Shown here: piece by piece, positions 7,846 through 13,520 of the stretch | Layout: every line of letters begins with the position of its first letter | Position numbering within the stretch: the first letter of the stretch is position 1 | Source: Pseudomonadota bacterium | GTDB taxonomy: Bacteria > Desulfobacterota > Desulfobacteria > Desulfobacterales > Desulfobacteraceae | DNA length: 13,520 nucleotides | Direction of reading: 5' to 3' | Assembly (NCBI GenBank): GCA_018816605.1 | Contig: JAHIVS010000183.1 | Span: 1 to 13,520 of the forward strand | Position numbers and translations under genes: made by a program | Notes under the pieces: model-generated | Database searches by the model: none | What the model was told of the DNA's origin: nothing | The model's input: the letters and a program-made list of their open reading frames with translations, nothing else

Positions 7846-9816
7846 ATGAAAGTCATATATACGGATTCACTTATTATCGGTGGCGGCCTGGCGGGTTTAA
7901 GAGTTGCCATTGCTGCCAAGCAAAGGGGGTATGAGTCCATCATCCTCTCTTTGATTCCTGCCAAACGCTCCCATTCAGCCGCAGCCCAGGGGGGGATGCA
8001 GGCAAGCCTTGGTGCCTGCATCAAAGGGGATGGGGATGATGAAGATGTCCACTTCGGGGACACGGTAAAGGGAAGCGACTGGGGATGCGACCAGGATGTT
8101 GCCAGGATGTTTGTGAACACTGCGCCCAAAGCCATCCGTCAGTTGTCTGCCTGGGGGGTTCCCTGGTCCAGGGTCCAGGGGGGGGACAGGGAGGTGATCA
8201 TCAATGGCCAAAAGGTCACGATTACGGAAAAACATGAAGCCCAGGGCTTGATTACAGCCAGGGATTTCGGCGGCACCAAAAAGTGGAGAACCTGCTTTAC
8301 CTCGGACGGGACCGGGCACACCATGCTCTATGCCATGGACAACAAGGCCATCCAGATGGAAATTCCGGTCCATGAAAGGAAGGAAGCCATTGCCCTGATC
8401 CATGAAGACGGGGTCTGCCACGGCGCTGTTGTCAGGGATCTGATCACCGGCAAGCTCATTGCCTATGTGGCCAAGGCCACCACCATTGCCACCGGCGGAT
8501 ACGGCCGGCTTTATGCCGTGTCCACCAACGCCGTGATTTCAGAAGGGATCGGAACGGCCATTGCCCTGGAAACGGGAATTGCCACCCTGGGCAACATGGA
8601 AGCGGTTCAGTTTCACCCCACGGCCATTGTGCCGGTAGGAATTCTGACCACGGAAGGGTGCAGAGGGGATGGCGGCCTGCTCCTGGACAAGGACGGCTAC
8701 CGGTTCATGCCCGACTATGAGCCGGACAAGAAAGAACTGGCCTCCAGGGATGTGGTGTCCCGCCGCATGACCGAGCACATGAGAAAAGGCAAAGGGGTAT
8801 CCTCCCGCTACGGAGATCATCTCTGGCTTGACATCACCCTCCTGGGGCGCAAGCACATTGAAAAGAACTTAAGGGAAGTCAAAGAGATCTGTGAATATTT
8901 TTTAGGGATTGATCCTGTGAAGGAATATATCCCCGTGCGGCCCACCCAGCATTATTCCATGGGAGGGGACAGGACAAAGCCCACCGGTGAAAGCCCGACC
9001 TTGAAGGGATTGTTTTCCGCAGGAGAGGCCGCCTGCTGGGATATGCACGGCTTCAACCGTTTGGGCGGAAACTCCGTGGCAGAGACGGTTGTGGCCGGCA
9101 TGATCGTCGGCGAATATGTGGCCGACCATTGCGCGGCCAATGGATTGAATGTTTCGACCCATACCATCCAGTATTTTCTGAAAAAAGAAGAAAAGAAAAT
9201 CACCGACCTTCTGGTCAGAGATTACGGCGAAAATCCCTTTGAGCTCAAAGCGGCCATGCAGAAAATCATGATGGACAAGGTGGGGATCTTTAGGAACGGT
9301 GAAGATCTGGCCCAGGCGGTTGAGGAGCTTAAAGTGCTGAACCAGCGGGCCAAAAATATAGCCCTTCGCAATCGCATCTCTTCATCCAACCCGGAATTGG
9401 TGGAAGCCATAAGGGTACCCAAGATGATCAAACTGGCCCAGTGTGTGGCATATGGGGCGCAGCTTAGGACCGAAAGCCGGGGTGCCCATGCCAGGGAAGA
9501 TTATCCCGAAAGAAATGACCGGGACTGGTTAAAGAGAACCCTTACCACCTGGAAAGATGACGCAGCAGACCTGCCGGAAGTCTCCTATGAAAACCTGGAT
9601 GTCATGCGAATGGAGCTGGCCCCGGGATCCCGTGGATACGGCGTGGACAATACCGTCCACCATCCGGACACGGAAAAGAGGGTGGCCCAGATTGAAGAAA
9701 TAAAAAAGGCCAATCCCGGGGCAGACAGGCATGAGATGCAGGAGCTTCTTAATCCATTAACCATTCCGGATAAATTTAAAGGAAAAAATGAGCGTATCGG
9801 CAGGGGGTATAAATAA
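7846..9816 (+). CDS. frdA: succinate dehydrogenase/fumarate reductase flavoprotein subunit
   Basis: The product is 656 residues, the same length as Wolinella FrdA. It interconverts succinate and fumarate with covalently bound FAD. The dinucleotide-binding motif is '[15 protein letters not shown]' at 10-24. His43 in '[16 protein letters not shown]' is the expected covalent FAD attachment residue. Substrate-site residues are His257 ('VQFHPTA'), Arg301 ('SRDVVSRRM'), His369 ('PTQHYSMGG') and Arg405 ('[10 protein letters not shown]'), all at or within one of the Wolinella positions. No Tat signal is present, so the catalytic side is cytoplasmic. An AAGGAA at 7833-7838 serves the ATG. Its stop overlaps the iron-sulfur subunit start by one base. 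The gene order C-A-B is that of epsilonproteobacterial frd operons. Confidence 0.96.
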   Translation: MKVIYTDSLIIGGGLAGLRVAIAAKQRGYESIILSLIPAKRSHSAAAQGGMQASLGACIKGDGDDEDVHFGDTVKGSDWGCDQDVARMFVNTAPKAIRQLSAWGVPWSRVQGGDREVIINGQKVTITEKHEAQGLITARDFGGTKKWRTCFTSDGTGHTMLYAMDNKAIQMEIPVHERKEAIALIHEDGVCHGAVVRDLITGKLIAYVAKATTIATGGYGRLYAVSTNAVISEGIGTAIALETGIATLGNMEAVQFHPTAIVPVGILTTEGCRGDGGLLLDKDGYRFMPDYEPDKKELASRDVVSRRMTEHMRKGKGVSSRYGDHLWLDITLLGRKHIEKNLREVKEICEYFLGIDPVKEYIPVRPTQHYSMGGDRTKPTGESPTLKGLFSAGEAACWDMHGFNRLGGNSVAETVVAGMIVGEYVADHCAANGLNVSTHTIQYFLKKEEKKITDLLVRDYGENPFELKAAMQKIMMDKVGIFRNGEDLAQAVEELKVLNQRAKNIALRNRISSSNPELVEAIRVPKMIKLAQCVAYGAQLRTESRGAHAREDYPERNDRDWLKRTLTTWKDDAADLPEVSYENLDVMRMELAPGSRGYGVDNTVHHPDTEKRVAQIEEIKKANPGADRHEMQELLNPLTIPDKFKGKNERIGRGYK

Positions 9817-10550
9817 TGAGTGACCAGGCAAGAATACTAAAGTTCCAGATATTTCGGTATAACCCCTTAAAGCTGGGAGACAAGCCCCGCATGGTAACCT
9901 ATGAGGTAACCGAAGCCCCGGGGATGACCATTTTCATAGCATTGAACGACATCCGGGAAAACCAGGATCCCTCCCTGCAATTTGATTTTGTCTGCCGGGC
10001 CGGGATCTGCGGCTCTTGCGGCATGGTGGTCAACGGCAGACCCGATCTTGCCTGCCGGACCCTGACCTCGAAATTTCCAGAAGGTGAAATCAAGCTTCTG
10101 CCCCTGCCCGGATTTGAGCTCATCGGCGATCTGTCCGTGAACACGGGCAAATTCATGCGGGCCATGAGCGAGCGGGTGGAATCCTGGATCCATGACACCA
10201 AGGCGGATGAGGTCAATTATGACCGCCTGGAAGAGCGCATGGACCCGGAGGTGGCAGATCAGATATATGAATTGGAGCGGTGCGTGGAATGCGGCTGCTG
10301 CATTTCCGCCTGCGCCACCAAACGCATGCGCCCGGATTTTCTATCGGCGGTCGGGTTCATGAGACTTGCCCGGTATGCCCTGGATCCCCGGGACAAGCGG
10401 ACGGACGAGGAATTTTATGAGATCATGGGGGATGATGATGGGGTTTTCGGCTGCATGACCCTTCTGGGCTGTGAGGACTATTGCCCCAAGGATCTGCCCC
10501 ACCAGACCCAGATTGCCTATTTGAGAAGAAAAATGGCCCTGGTCAGATAA
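9816..10550 (+). CDS. frdB: succinate dehydrogenase/fumarate reductase iron-sulfur subunit
   Basis: The product is 244 residues and wires the flavin to the haems. The N-terminal ferredoxin fold carries the [2Fe-2S] cysteines Cys60, Cys65, Cys68 and Cys80 ('CRAGICGSCG ... DLAC'). The C-terminal domain has 'CVECGCCISAC' at 156-166 and 'CMTLLGCEDYCPK' at 213-225. From the Wolinella pattern, Cys156, 159, 162 and 223 hold the [4Fe-4S] cluster and Cys166, 213 and 219 the [3Fe-4S] cluster. All cluster ligands are present. The ATG overlaps the flavoprotein stop (TAATG), and an AGGGGG lies about nine bases before it, inside the frdA end, consistent with coupled translation and equal stoichiometry. Confidence 0.97.
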   Translation: MSDQARILKFQIFRYNPLKLGDKPRMVTYEVTEAPGMTIFIALNDIRENQDPSLQFDFVCRAGICGSCGMVVNGRPDLACRTLTSKFPEGEIKLLPLPGFELIGDLSVNTGKFMRAMSERVESWIHDTKADEVNYDRLEERMDPEVADQIYELERCVECGCCISACATKRMRPDFLSAVGFMRLARYALDPRDKRTDEEFYEIMGDDDGVFGCMTLLGCEDYCPKDLPHQTQIAYLRRKMALVR

Positions 10551-10562
10551 AGGATACGAAAA

Positions 10563-12173
10563 ATGACAGAGTTTAAATATGAGAAGATGTTTCCCCTGGG
10601 ACCCGATACAACCGAGTATCGGTTGCTGACCAAAGAACATGTGCGGGTCAGGGAATTTGAGGGAAATGAGGTGCTCATGGTGGAACCCCAGGCCTTAAGC
10701 ATTCTTGCGGCCGAAGCGTTCAAGGATGTGGCCCACCTTTACCGGAAGGAGCACCTGGAAAAATTGCGGGGCATCATCTATGACCGGGAAAGCAGCGACA
10801 ATGACCGATATGTGGCCCTGGAATTGTTGAAAAACGCAGCCATTGCATCCCAAAAAATATTTCCCATGTGCCAGGATACGGGTACCGCCATTGTTATGGG
10901 AAAAAAGGGACAGCAGGTCTGGACCTGGTCCGACGATGACCAGGAGCTGTCCCGCGGCGCATTTGACGCCTACACCCAGAATTATCTGCGCTATTCCCAG
11001 AATGCCGCCCTGACCATGTACAAGGAAATGAACACAAAAACCAATCTTCCGGCCCAGATTGACATTTCAGCGGTCCAGGGAGATGAATACAAATTTTTGT
11101 TCATGGCAAAGGGGGGCGGGTCTGCCAACAAAACCGTTCTCTTCCAGATGACAAAGGCCACCCTCAATTCAGAGGAAATTCTGATCAATTTCATGGTCGA
11201 AAAAATGAAAGGCCTGGGAACGGCAGCCTGTCCGCCTTACCATATTGCCTTTGTCATCGGCGGTACGTCGGCTGAATTGAATCTCAAGACCGTCAAGCTT
11301 GCATCTGCCCGGTATCTGGACACTCTGCCCACCTCCGGCAGTCAGACGGGACATGCTTTCAGGGATGTGGATCTGGAGGAGAAAGTGCTGCTCCGTTCCC
11401 AGGGCCTGGGCCTGGGCGCCCAGTTCGGGGGCAAGCATTTTGCCCTGGACATCCGGGTGGTCCGGTTGCCCCGCCATGGGGCTTCCTGTCCCATAGGGCT
11501 TGGAGTCTCCTGTTCCGCCGATCGCCAGATCAAAGGCAAGATCACCCGGGAGGGGATCTTCCTGGAACAGCTGGAGGAGAATCCTTCCCAATATCTGCCG
11601 ATAGAAGAGCCTGTGATGGCGCCGGCCGTTGAAATAGACCTGAACAACCCCATGGACGAGATCCGGGCACAATTATCAAAATACCCCGTGTCCACTCGCC
11701 TATCTCTGACCGGCAACATCATCGTGGCAAGGGATATTGCCCATGCCAAATTCATGGAACGGTTTGAGGCAGGCAAAGGATTGCCAGACTATATTAAAAA
11801 CCATATCATCTATTATGCAGGGCCTGCCAAGACACCCGAAGGCGAGGCATCGGGTGCCTTCGGCCCCACCACGGCCGGTCGCATGGATTCCTATGTCCCG
11901 GTTTTCCAGAAAGAGGGCGCTTCCATGATCATGCTGGCCAAGGGGAACCGCAGCCAGCAGGTGACCGATGCCTGTAAAACCCATGGCGGATTTTACCTGG
12001 GCTCTCCCGGAGGGCCTGCTGCCCGTCTGGGCAAGGATTTTATTAAAAAAGTCGAACTGGTGGAGTATGAAGAGTTGGGAATGGAGGCCGTTTATATGAT
12101 TACGGTTGAAAACTTCCCCGCCTTTATCATTGTGGATGACAAGGGCAATGATTTTTATGCCAATCTTTTGTAA
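10563..12173 (+). CDS. class I (iron-sulfur) fumarate hydratase, fused alpha-beta form
   Basis: The product is 536 residues, similar to E. coli FumA/FumB (548). It reversibly hydrates fumarate to malate. The N-terminal domain provides three cysteines for the labile [4Fe-4S] cluster: Cys103 ('PMCQDTGTA'), Cys223 ('[11 protein letters not shown]') and Cys317 ('[15 protein letters not shown]'). The C-terminal domain, from about 355, contains '[10 protein letters not shown]' at 433-442, part of the class I active site. Both domains are on one chain, unlike the split two-subunit forms of many anaerobes. The cluster is oxygen-sensitive, in line with an anaerobic host. An AAAGGA overlapping the frdB stop serves the ATG. 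The gene is the last of the cluster and is followed by a strong hairpin. Confidence 0.95.
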   Translation: MTEFKYEKMFPLGPDTTEYRLLTKEHVRVREFEGNEVLMVEPQALSILAAEAFKDVAHLYRKEHLEKLRGIIYDRESSDNDRYVALELLKNAAIASQKIFPMCQDTGTAIVMGKKGQQVWTWSDDDQELSRGAFDAYTQNYLRYSQNAALTMYKEMNTKTNLPAQIDISAVQGDEYKFLFMAKGGGSANKTVLFQMTKATLNSEEILINFMVEKMKGLGTAACPPYHIAFVIGGTSAELNLKTVKLASARYLDTLPTSGSQTGHAFRDVDLEEKVLLRSQGLGLGAQFGGKHFALDIRVVRLPRHGASCPIGLGVSCSADRQIKGKITREGIFLEQLEENPSQYLPIEEPVMAPAVEIDLNNPMDEIRAQLSKYPVSTRLSLTGNIIVARDIAHAKFMERFEAGKGLPDYIKNHIIYYAGPAKTPEGEASGAFGPTTAGRMDSYVPVFQKEGASMIMLAKGNRSQQVTDACKTHGGFYLGSPGGPAARLGKDFIKKVELVEYEELGMEAVYMITVENFPAFIIVDDKGNDFYANLL

Positions 12174-12198
12174 CAGAGGTTCGGCGTTAGATAGACCA

Positions 12199-12241
12199 TA
12201 AATCCCGGAAGGGTAGGCCATACCTACTCTTTCCGGGGTTT
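12199..12241 (+). terminator. long hairpin after fumarase, likely end of the operon
   Basis: Arms 12200-12217 and 12223-12241 pair over about 18 base pairs with a single bulged T at 12230 and a 5-base loop. The GC-rich core includes CCCGG/CCGGG. Only a short TTTAT follows, so classical U-tract termination is imperfect. The stem could instead act as a 3' mRNA-stabilising structure. It begins about 26 bases after the fumarase stop codon. Confidence 0.6.
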
Positions 12242-12341
12242 ATCCGATACCGTGACAGCCATTCTTGTTGCGGTCTTCCCATACCCTAAACAGCTTGTCA
12301 TGGTACCATTTTCCGAATCCGTTGCCGATTGAAAATTTTTG

Positions 12342-12376
12342 TTGACAGGATGGAAAAATTTCTCTATGGCATAGAG
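12342..12376 (+). promoter_or_regulatory. candidate promoter with operator-like dyad
   Basis: A perfect -35 hexamer TTGACA lies at 12342-12347. A 17-base spacer leads to TATGGC at 12365-12370, a poor -10. The dyad CTCTATG-G-CATAGAG (12362-12376), with 7-base arms around one base, covers this -10 and the start region. That is the position expected of a repressor operator. It would drive the HU-like gene with a leader of about 260 bases. Prediction only. Confidence 0.35.
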
Positions 12377-12528
12377 TATATTCAGTGTTGCATCTTTTTA
12401 AAGCAACATTATGCTCGGCTGGGCTATTTACAGTAAAAAAATACAAATTGTTTCGAAGTTTATCCTTCTGTCGTCGTCATGTTTGTTTTCCTTTGTTGTT
12501 TCCCCATGGATCATGTCCTTGTTCCGGG

Positions 12529-12561
12529 CATTAAAACAGATACATCCGAATCATTAAAACA
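12529..12561 (+). repeat. direct repeat CATTAAAACA, two copies 23 bases apart
   Basis: Identical 10-base copies lie at 12529-12538 and 12552-12561. The 23-base period is close to two helical turns, which would put two bound proteins on the same face. In AT-rich DNA it may also be chance. Confidence 0.4.
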
Positions 12562-12601
12562 ATAAGCTTGGCTGTGCCCAAATCGTGCCTGCCAGCTTAT
12601 T
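12561..12601 (+). promoter_or_regulatory. hairpin upstream of the HU-like gene
   Basis: AATAAGCTTGGC at 12561-12572 pairs with GCCAGCTTATT at 12591-12601. This gives 11 base pairs, one bulged T and an 18-base loop. No T-tract follows on the + strand. On the - strand the stem is followed by GTTTTAAT, which is more terminator-like, but no - strand gene ends here. It may be a leader structure of the next gene, whose ribosome site begins about 20 bases later. Confidence 0.4.
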
Positions 12602-12637
12602 CACCCATGACAACGTCTAAAAAAGGAGGACAGACCA

Positions 12638-12853
12638 ATGGAAAAAAGTGAGTTGATCAAAGCCATTTCAAAACGGGCAAACATCAATCCAGAGCAAGCC
12701 GAGTTGGCACTGGACCAAACGATTGTTGATCTTATATCCCCCAAAATTTTCCCCAAAACAGGAGAAGAGGTTGGGTTTATCAATGACAACAATTGCAAAA
12801 ACAATTGCAAGGATGCATTGATCCCGGATCAAATGAGAACACAATGGCGATAA
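12638..12853 (+). CDS. small HU-like N-terminus protein with Cys-containing NNCK repeat tail
   Basis: The product is 71 residues. Residues 1-34 ('MEKSELIKAISKRANINPEQ' and on to 'LDQTIVDLIS') look like the N-terminal helical dimerisation part of HU/IHF proteins. The family normally runs to about 90 residues and continues with a beta-arm rich in R, K and G. Here it is replaced by a different tail, 'FPKTGEEVGFINDNNCKNNC', then about 14 more residues. Cys53 and Cys57 sit in a duplicated NNCK unit. No HU-like beta-arm is found in any frame downstream, so a simple frameshift is unlikely. A strong ribosome site (AAGGAGGA, 12623-12630) stands 7-8 bases before the ATG, so the gene is probably expressed. 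It may be a separate small family or an HU remnant with a new end. Function is unknown. Confidence 0.6.
   Translation: MEKSELIKAISKRANINPEQAELALDQTIVDLISPKIFPKTGEEVGFINDNNCKNNCKDALIPDQMRTQWR
12788..12810 (+). repeat. 12-base tandem duplication encoding NNCK-NNCK
   Basis: AACAATTGCAA occurs at 12788-12798 and 12800-12810, a 12-base period in frame with the HU-like gene. It accounts for the paired Cys residues of the tail. Confidence 0.75.
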
Positions 12854-12901
12854 GGCCATTCCCCTTATTTGCTTAAATTTAGTCAATGACTGCTAAAATA
12901 C

Positions 12902-12933
12902 GGATGCACCCTGCATGGGGGGGTGCATCCCCC
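12902..12933 (+). terminator. G/C-rich hairpin with alternative folds after the HU-like gene
   Basis: GGATGCACCC (12902-12911) pairs perfectly with GGGTGCATCC (12921-12930). ATGCA at 12904-12908 can instead pair with TGCAT at 12912-12916. The G-run (12917-12923) can also pair with the C-run 12929-12933. The folds exclude each other. There is no U-tract directly after the stem; TTTT occurs only at 12944-12947. It may be the terminator of the HU-like gene or a leader element of the next gene. Confidence 0.4.
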
Positions 12934-12956
12934 TTCAACCGGGTTTTGGAAACATA

Positions 12957-13520
12957 ATGAAGATACACTTTATTCAAATACCGCATCCGGCATATACGGA
13001 AAGGAATTTACCCCTGGCGCCCGCCATCCTGAAAGCCAGTCTATTGAGCCTGAAGTACGCAGAATCCCTTGAAACAGCGCTTGTCAACAATCGGCGATTC
13101 GACAGACAGGGGTGCCGATCAATCCTGGAGCAAATCATATCGGATCGGCCGGACATGATTTGCTTTTCCCTGTATATGTGGAACCTGGACAGAAGTCTTT
13201 ATTTGATTCGCAGAATCAAATCCTGTCTGCCGCAAACCATCATTGTGGCAGGGGGACCTGAAATAGAACCGGGCTCAAATATTTTTTCACAGGAGATGGG
13301 CATCGATTTCGCCGTTATCGGTGAGGGCGAGGAACCATTAAAGGATATATTGGATATATACCACTGGCCGGCAAAGGATATTGAAACCATACCGGGGATC
13401 GGGTATCGGTTTTCTGGAAAATACAAATTCAATTGTCTGCCCCGTCGCGGCTGCGATATCAACAAAACACCCTCCCCCCTGTTGCTGGAGTATTATGATA
13501 TTTCAGACTATCAGGAGCTG
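12957..13520 (+). CDS. cobalamin-binding radical SAM protein, N-terminal part (runs off the window)
   Basis: The frame is open from ATG 12957 to the last base (188 residues seen, no stop). The visible part is the Rossmann-like B12-binding domain typical of B12-dependent radical SAM enzymes. It starts with 'MKIHFIQIPHPAYTERNLPL', where such proteins name their first strand and the P-L-(G/A)-(L/P) turn. Then come 'RPDMICFSLYMWNLDRS', the 'IIVAGGPEIE' strand-loop at about 95-104, and 'FAVIGEGEEPLKDIL' at 118-132. The radical SAM CxxxCxxC motif would follow beyond the edge and is not seen, so activity is assumed from the family. Substrates range over methylations and ring changes and cannot be told. 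No strong ribosome site is present: only a GGA about seven bases before the ATG. Confidence 0.8.
   Translation, partial: MKIHFIQIPHPAYTERNLPLAPAILKASLLSLKYAESLETALVNNRRFDRQGCRSILEQIISDRPDMICFSLYMWNLDRSLYLIRRIKSCLPQTIIVAGGPEIEPGSNIFSQEMGIDFAVIGEGEEPLKDILDIYHWPAKDIETIPGIGYRFSGKYKFNCLPRRGCDINKTPSPLLLEYYDISDYQEL

Larger units (their letters stand above)
12242..12637. other. AT-rich gap without a convincing gene
   Basis: About 400 bases between the fumarase hairpin and the HU-like gene hold no frame with a ribosome site and family resemblance. What can be seen is a TTGACA box with an overlapping dyad (12342-12376), a pyrimidine-rich stretch near 12460-12525, a 10-base direct repeat (12529-12561) and a hairpin (12561-12601). 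Together these suggest a long regulated leader or a small transcript, but nothing here proves it. Confidence 0.5.

Noticed and set aside
12240..12446. 68-codon reading frame on the - strand in the gap after fumarase, ending directly at the hairpin
   Set aside because: Its only start is a TTG without a ribosome site and no family is recognisable. The C-terminal part looks somewhat protein-like and has several Cys, so a decayed gene cannot be excluded, but it is not supportable.
12638..12956. Frameshifted full-length HU gene
   Set aside because: The other frames after the HU-like start show no 'GFGTF' or 'R-x-G-x-N-P' type motifs of the HU arm, so the alternative tail appears genuine.
1..13520. 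CRISPR arrays, tRNA or rRNA genes, transposases, attachment sites
   Set aside because: No regularly spaced repeats, no cloverleaf-like or rRNA-like stretches, and no transposase or integrase motifs were seen on either strand.

Overview
The window looks like a chromosomal segment from an anaerobic, sulfate-reducing or related Desulfobacterota (former Deltaproteobacteria), most likely of the Desulfobacteraceae type. The reasons are a methylmalonyl-CoA pathway cluster of the kind used for propionate metabolism, a di-haem Wolinella-type succinate/fumarate:quinone oxidoreductase, an oxygen-sensitive class I fumarase, and a MinD-like ATPase next to a J-like/HTH protein. The taxonomic call is inference from gene content and protein resemblance. 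No rRNA or other phylogenetic marker is present.

Layout, all genes on the + strand. (1) 1-1025: the C-terminal end of a MinD/FlhG-like P-loop ATPase overlaps by 4 bases a 215-residue protein with a degenerate J-like domain and a RodZ-type helix-turn-helix. (2) 1026-1187: a gap with a plausible sigma70-type promoter (TTGACT-N18-TATAGA). (3) 1188-12173: nine tightly packed genes: methylmalonyl-CoA epimerase, methylmalonyl-CoA mutase, the MeaB G-protein chaperone, succinyl-CoA synthetase beta and alpha, the cytochrome b, flavoprotein and iron-sulfur subunits of a succinate dehydrogenase/fumarate reductase, and class I fumarase. (4) 12174-12637: a 464-base gap holding a strong hairpin just after fumarase, a TTGACA box with a 15-base dyad, a 10-base direct repeat and a second hairpin. 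(5) 12638-12853: a small protein that starts like HU and ends in a Cys-containing NNCK-NNCK tail. (6) 12854-12956: a gap with mutually exclusive hairpins. (7) 12957-13520: the N-terminal half of a cobalamin-binding radical SAM protein, cut by the window edge.

The central cluster is collinear with a pathway. Epimerase and mutase turn (S)-methylmalonyl-CoA into succinyl-CoA, with MeaB protecting the mutase. SucCD recovers ATP or GTP while releasing succinate. The membrane complex exchanges electrons between succinate/fumarate and the quinone pool, and fumarase makes malate. The set can run oxidatively (propionate to malate) or reductively (malate or fumarate to propionate). The genes for the flanking steps (propionyl-CoA carboxylation or transcarboxylation, malate dehydrogenase) are not in the window. 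Such clusters are known as mmc-type operons in propionate-oxidising anaerobes, so the metabolism is not new. The less usual points are the Ala/Pro/Glu tail on the cytochrome b subunit, the J-like/HTH protein, the HU-like Cys-tailed small protein and the structured non-coding DNA around it.
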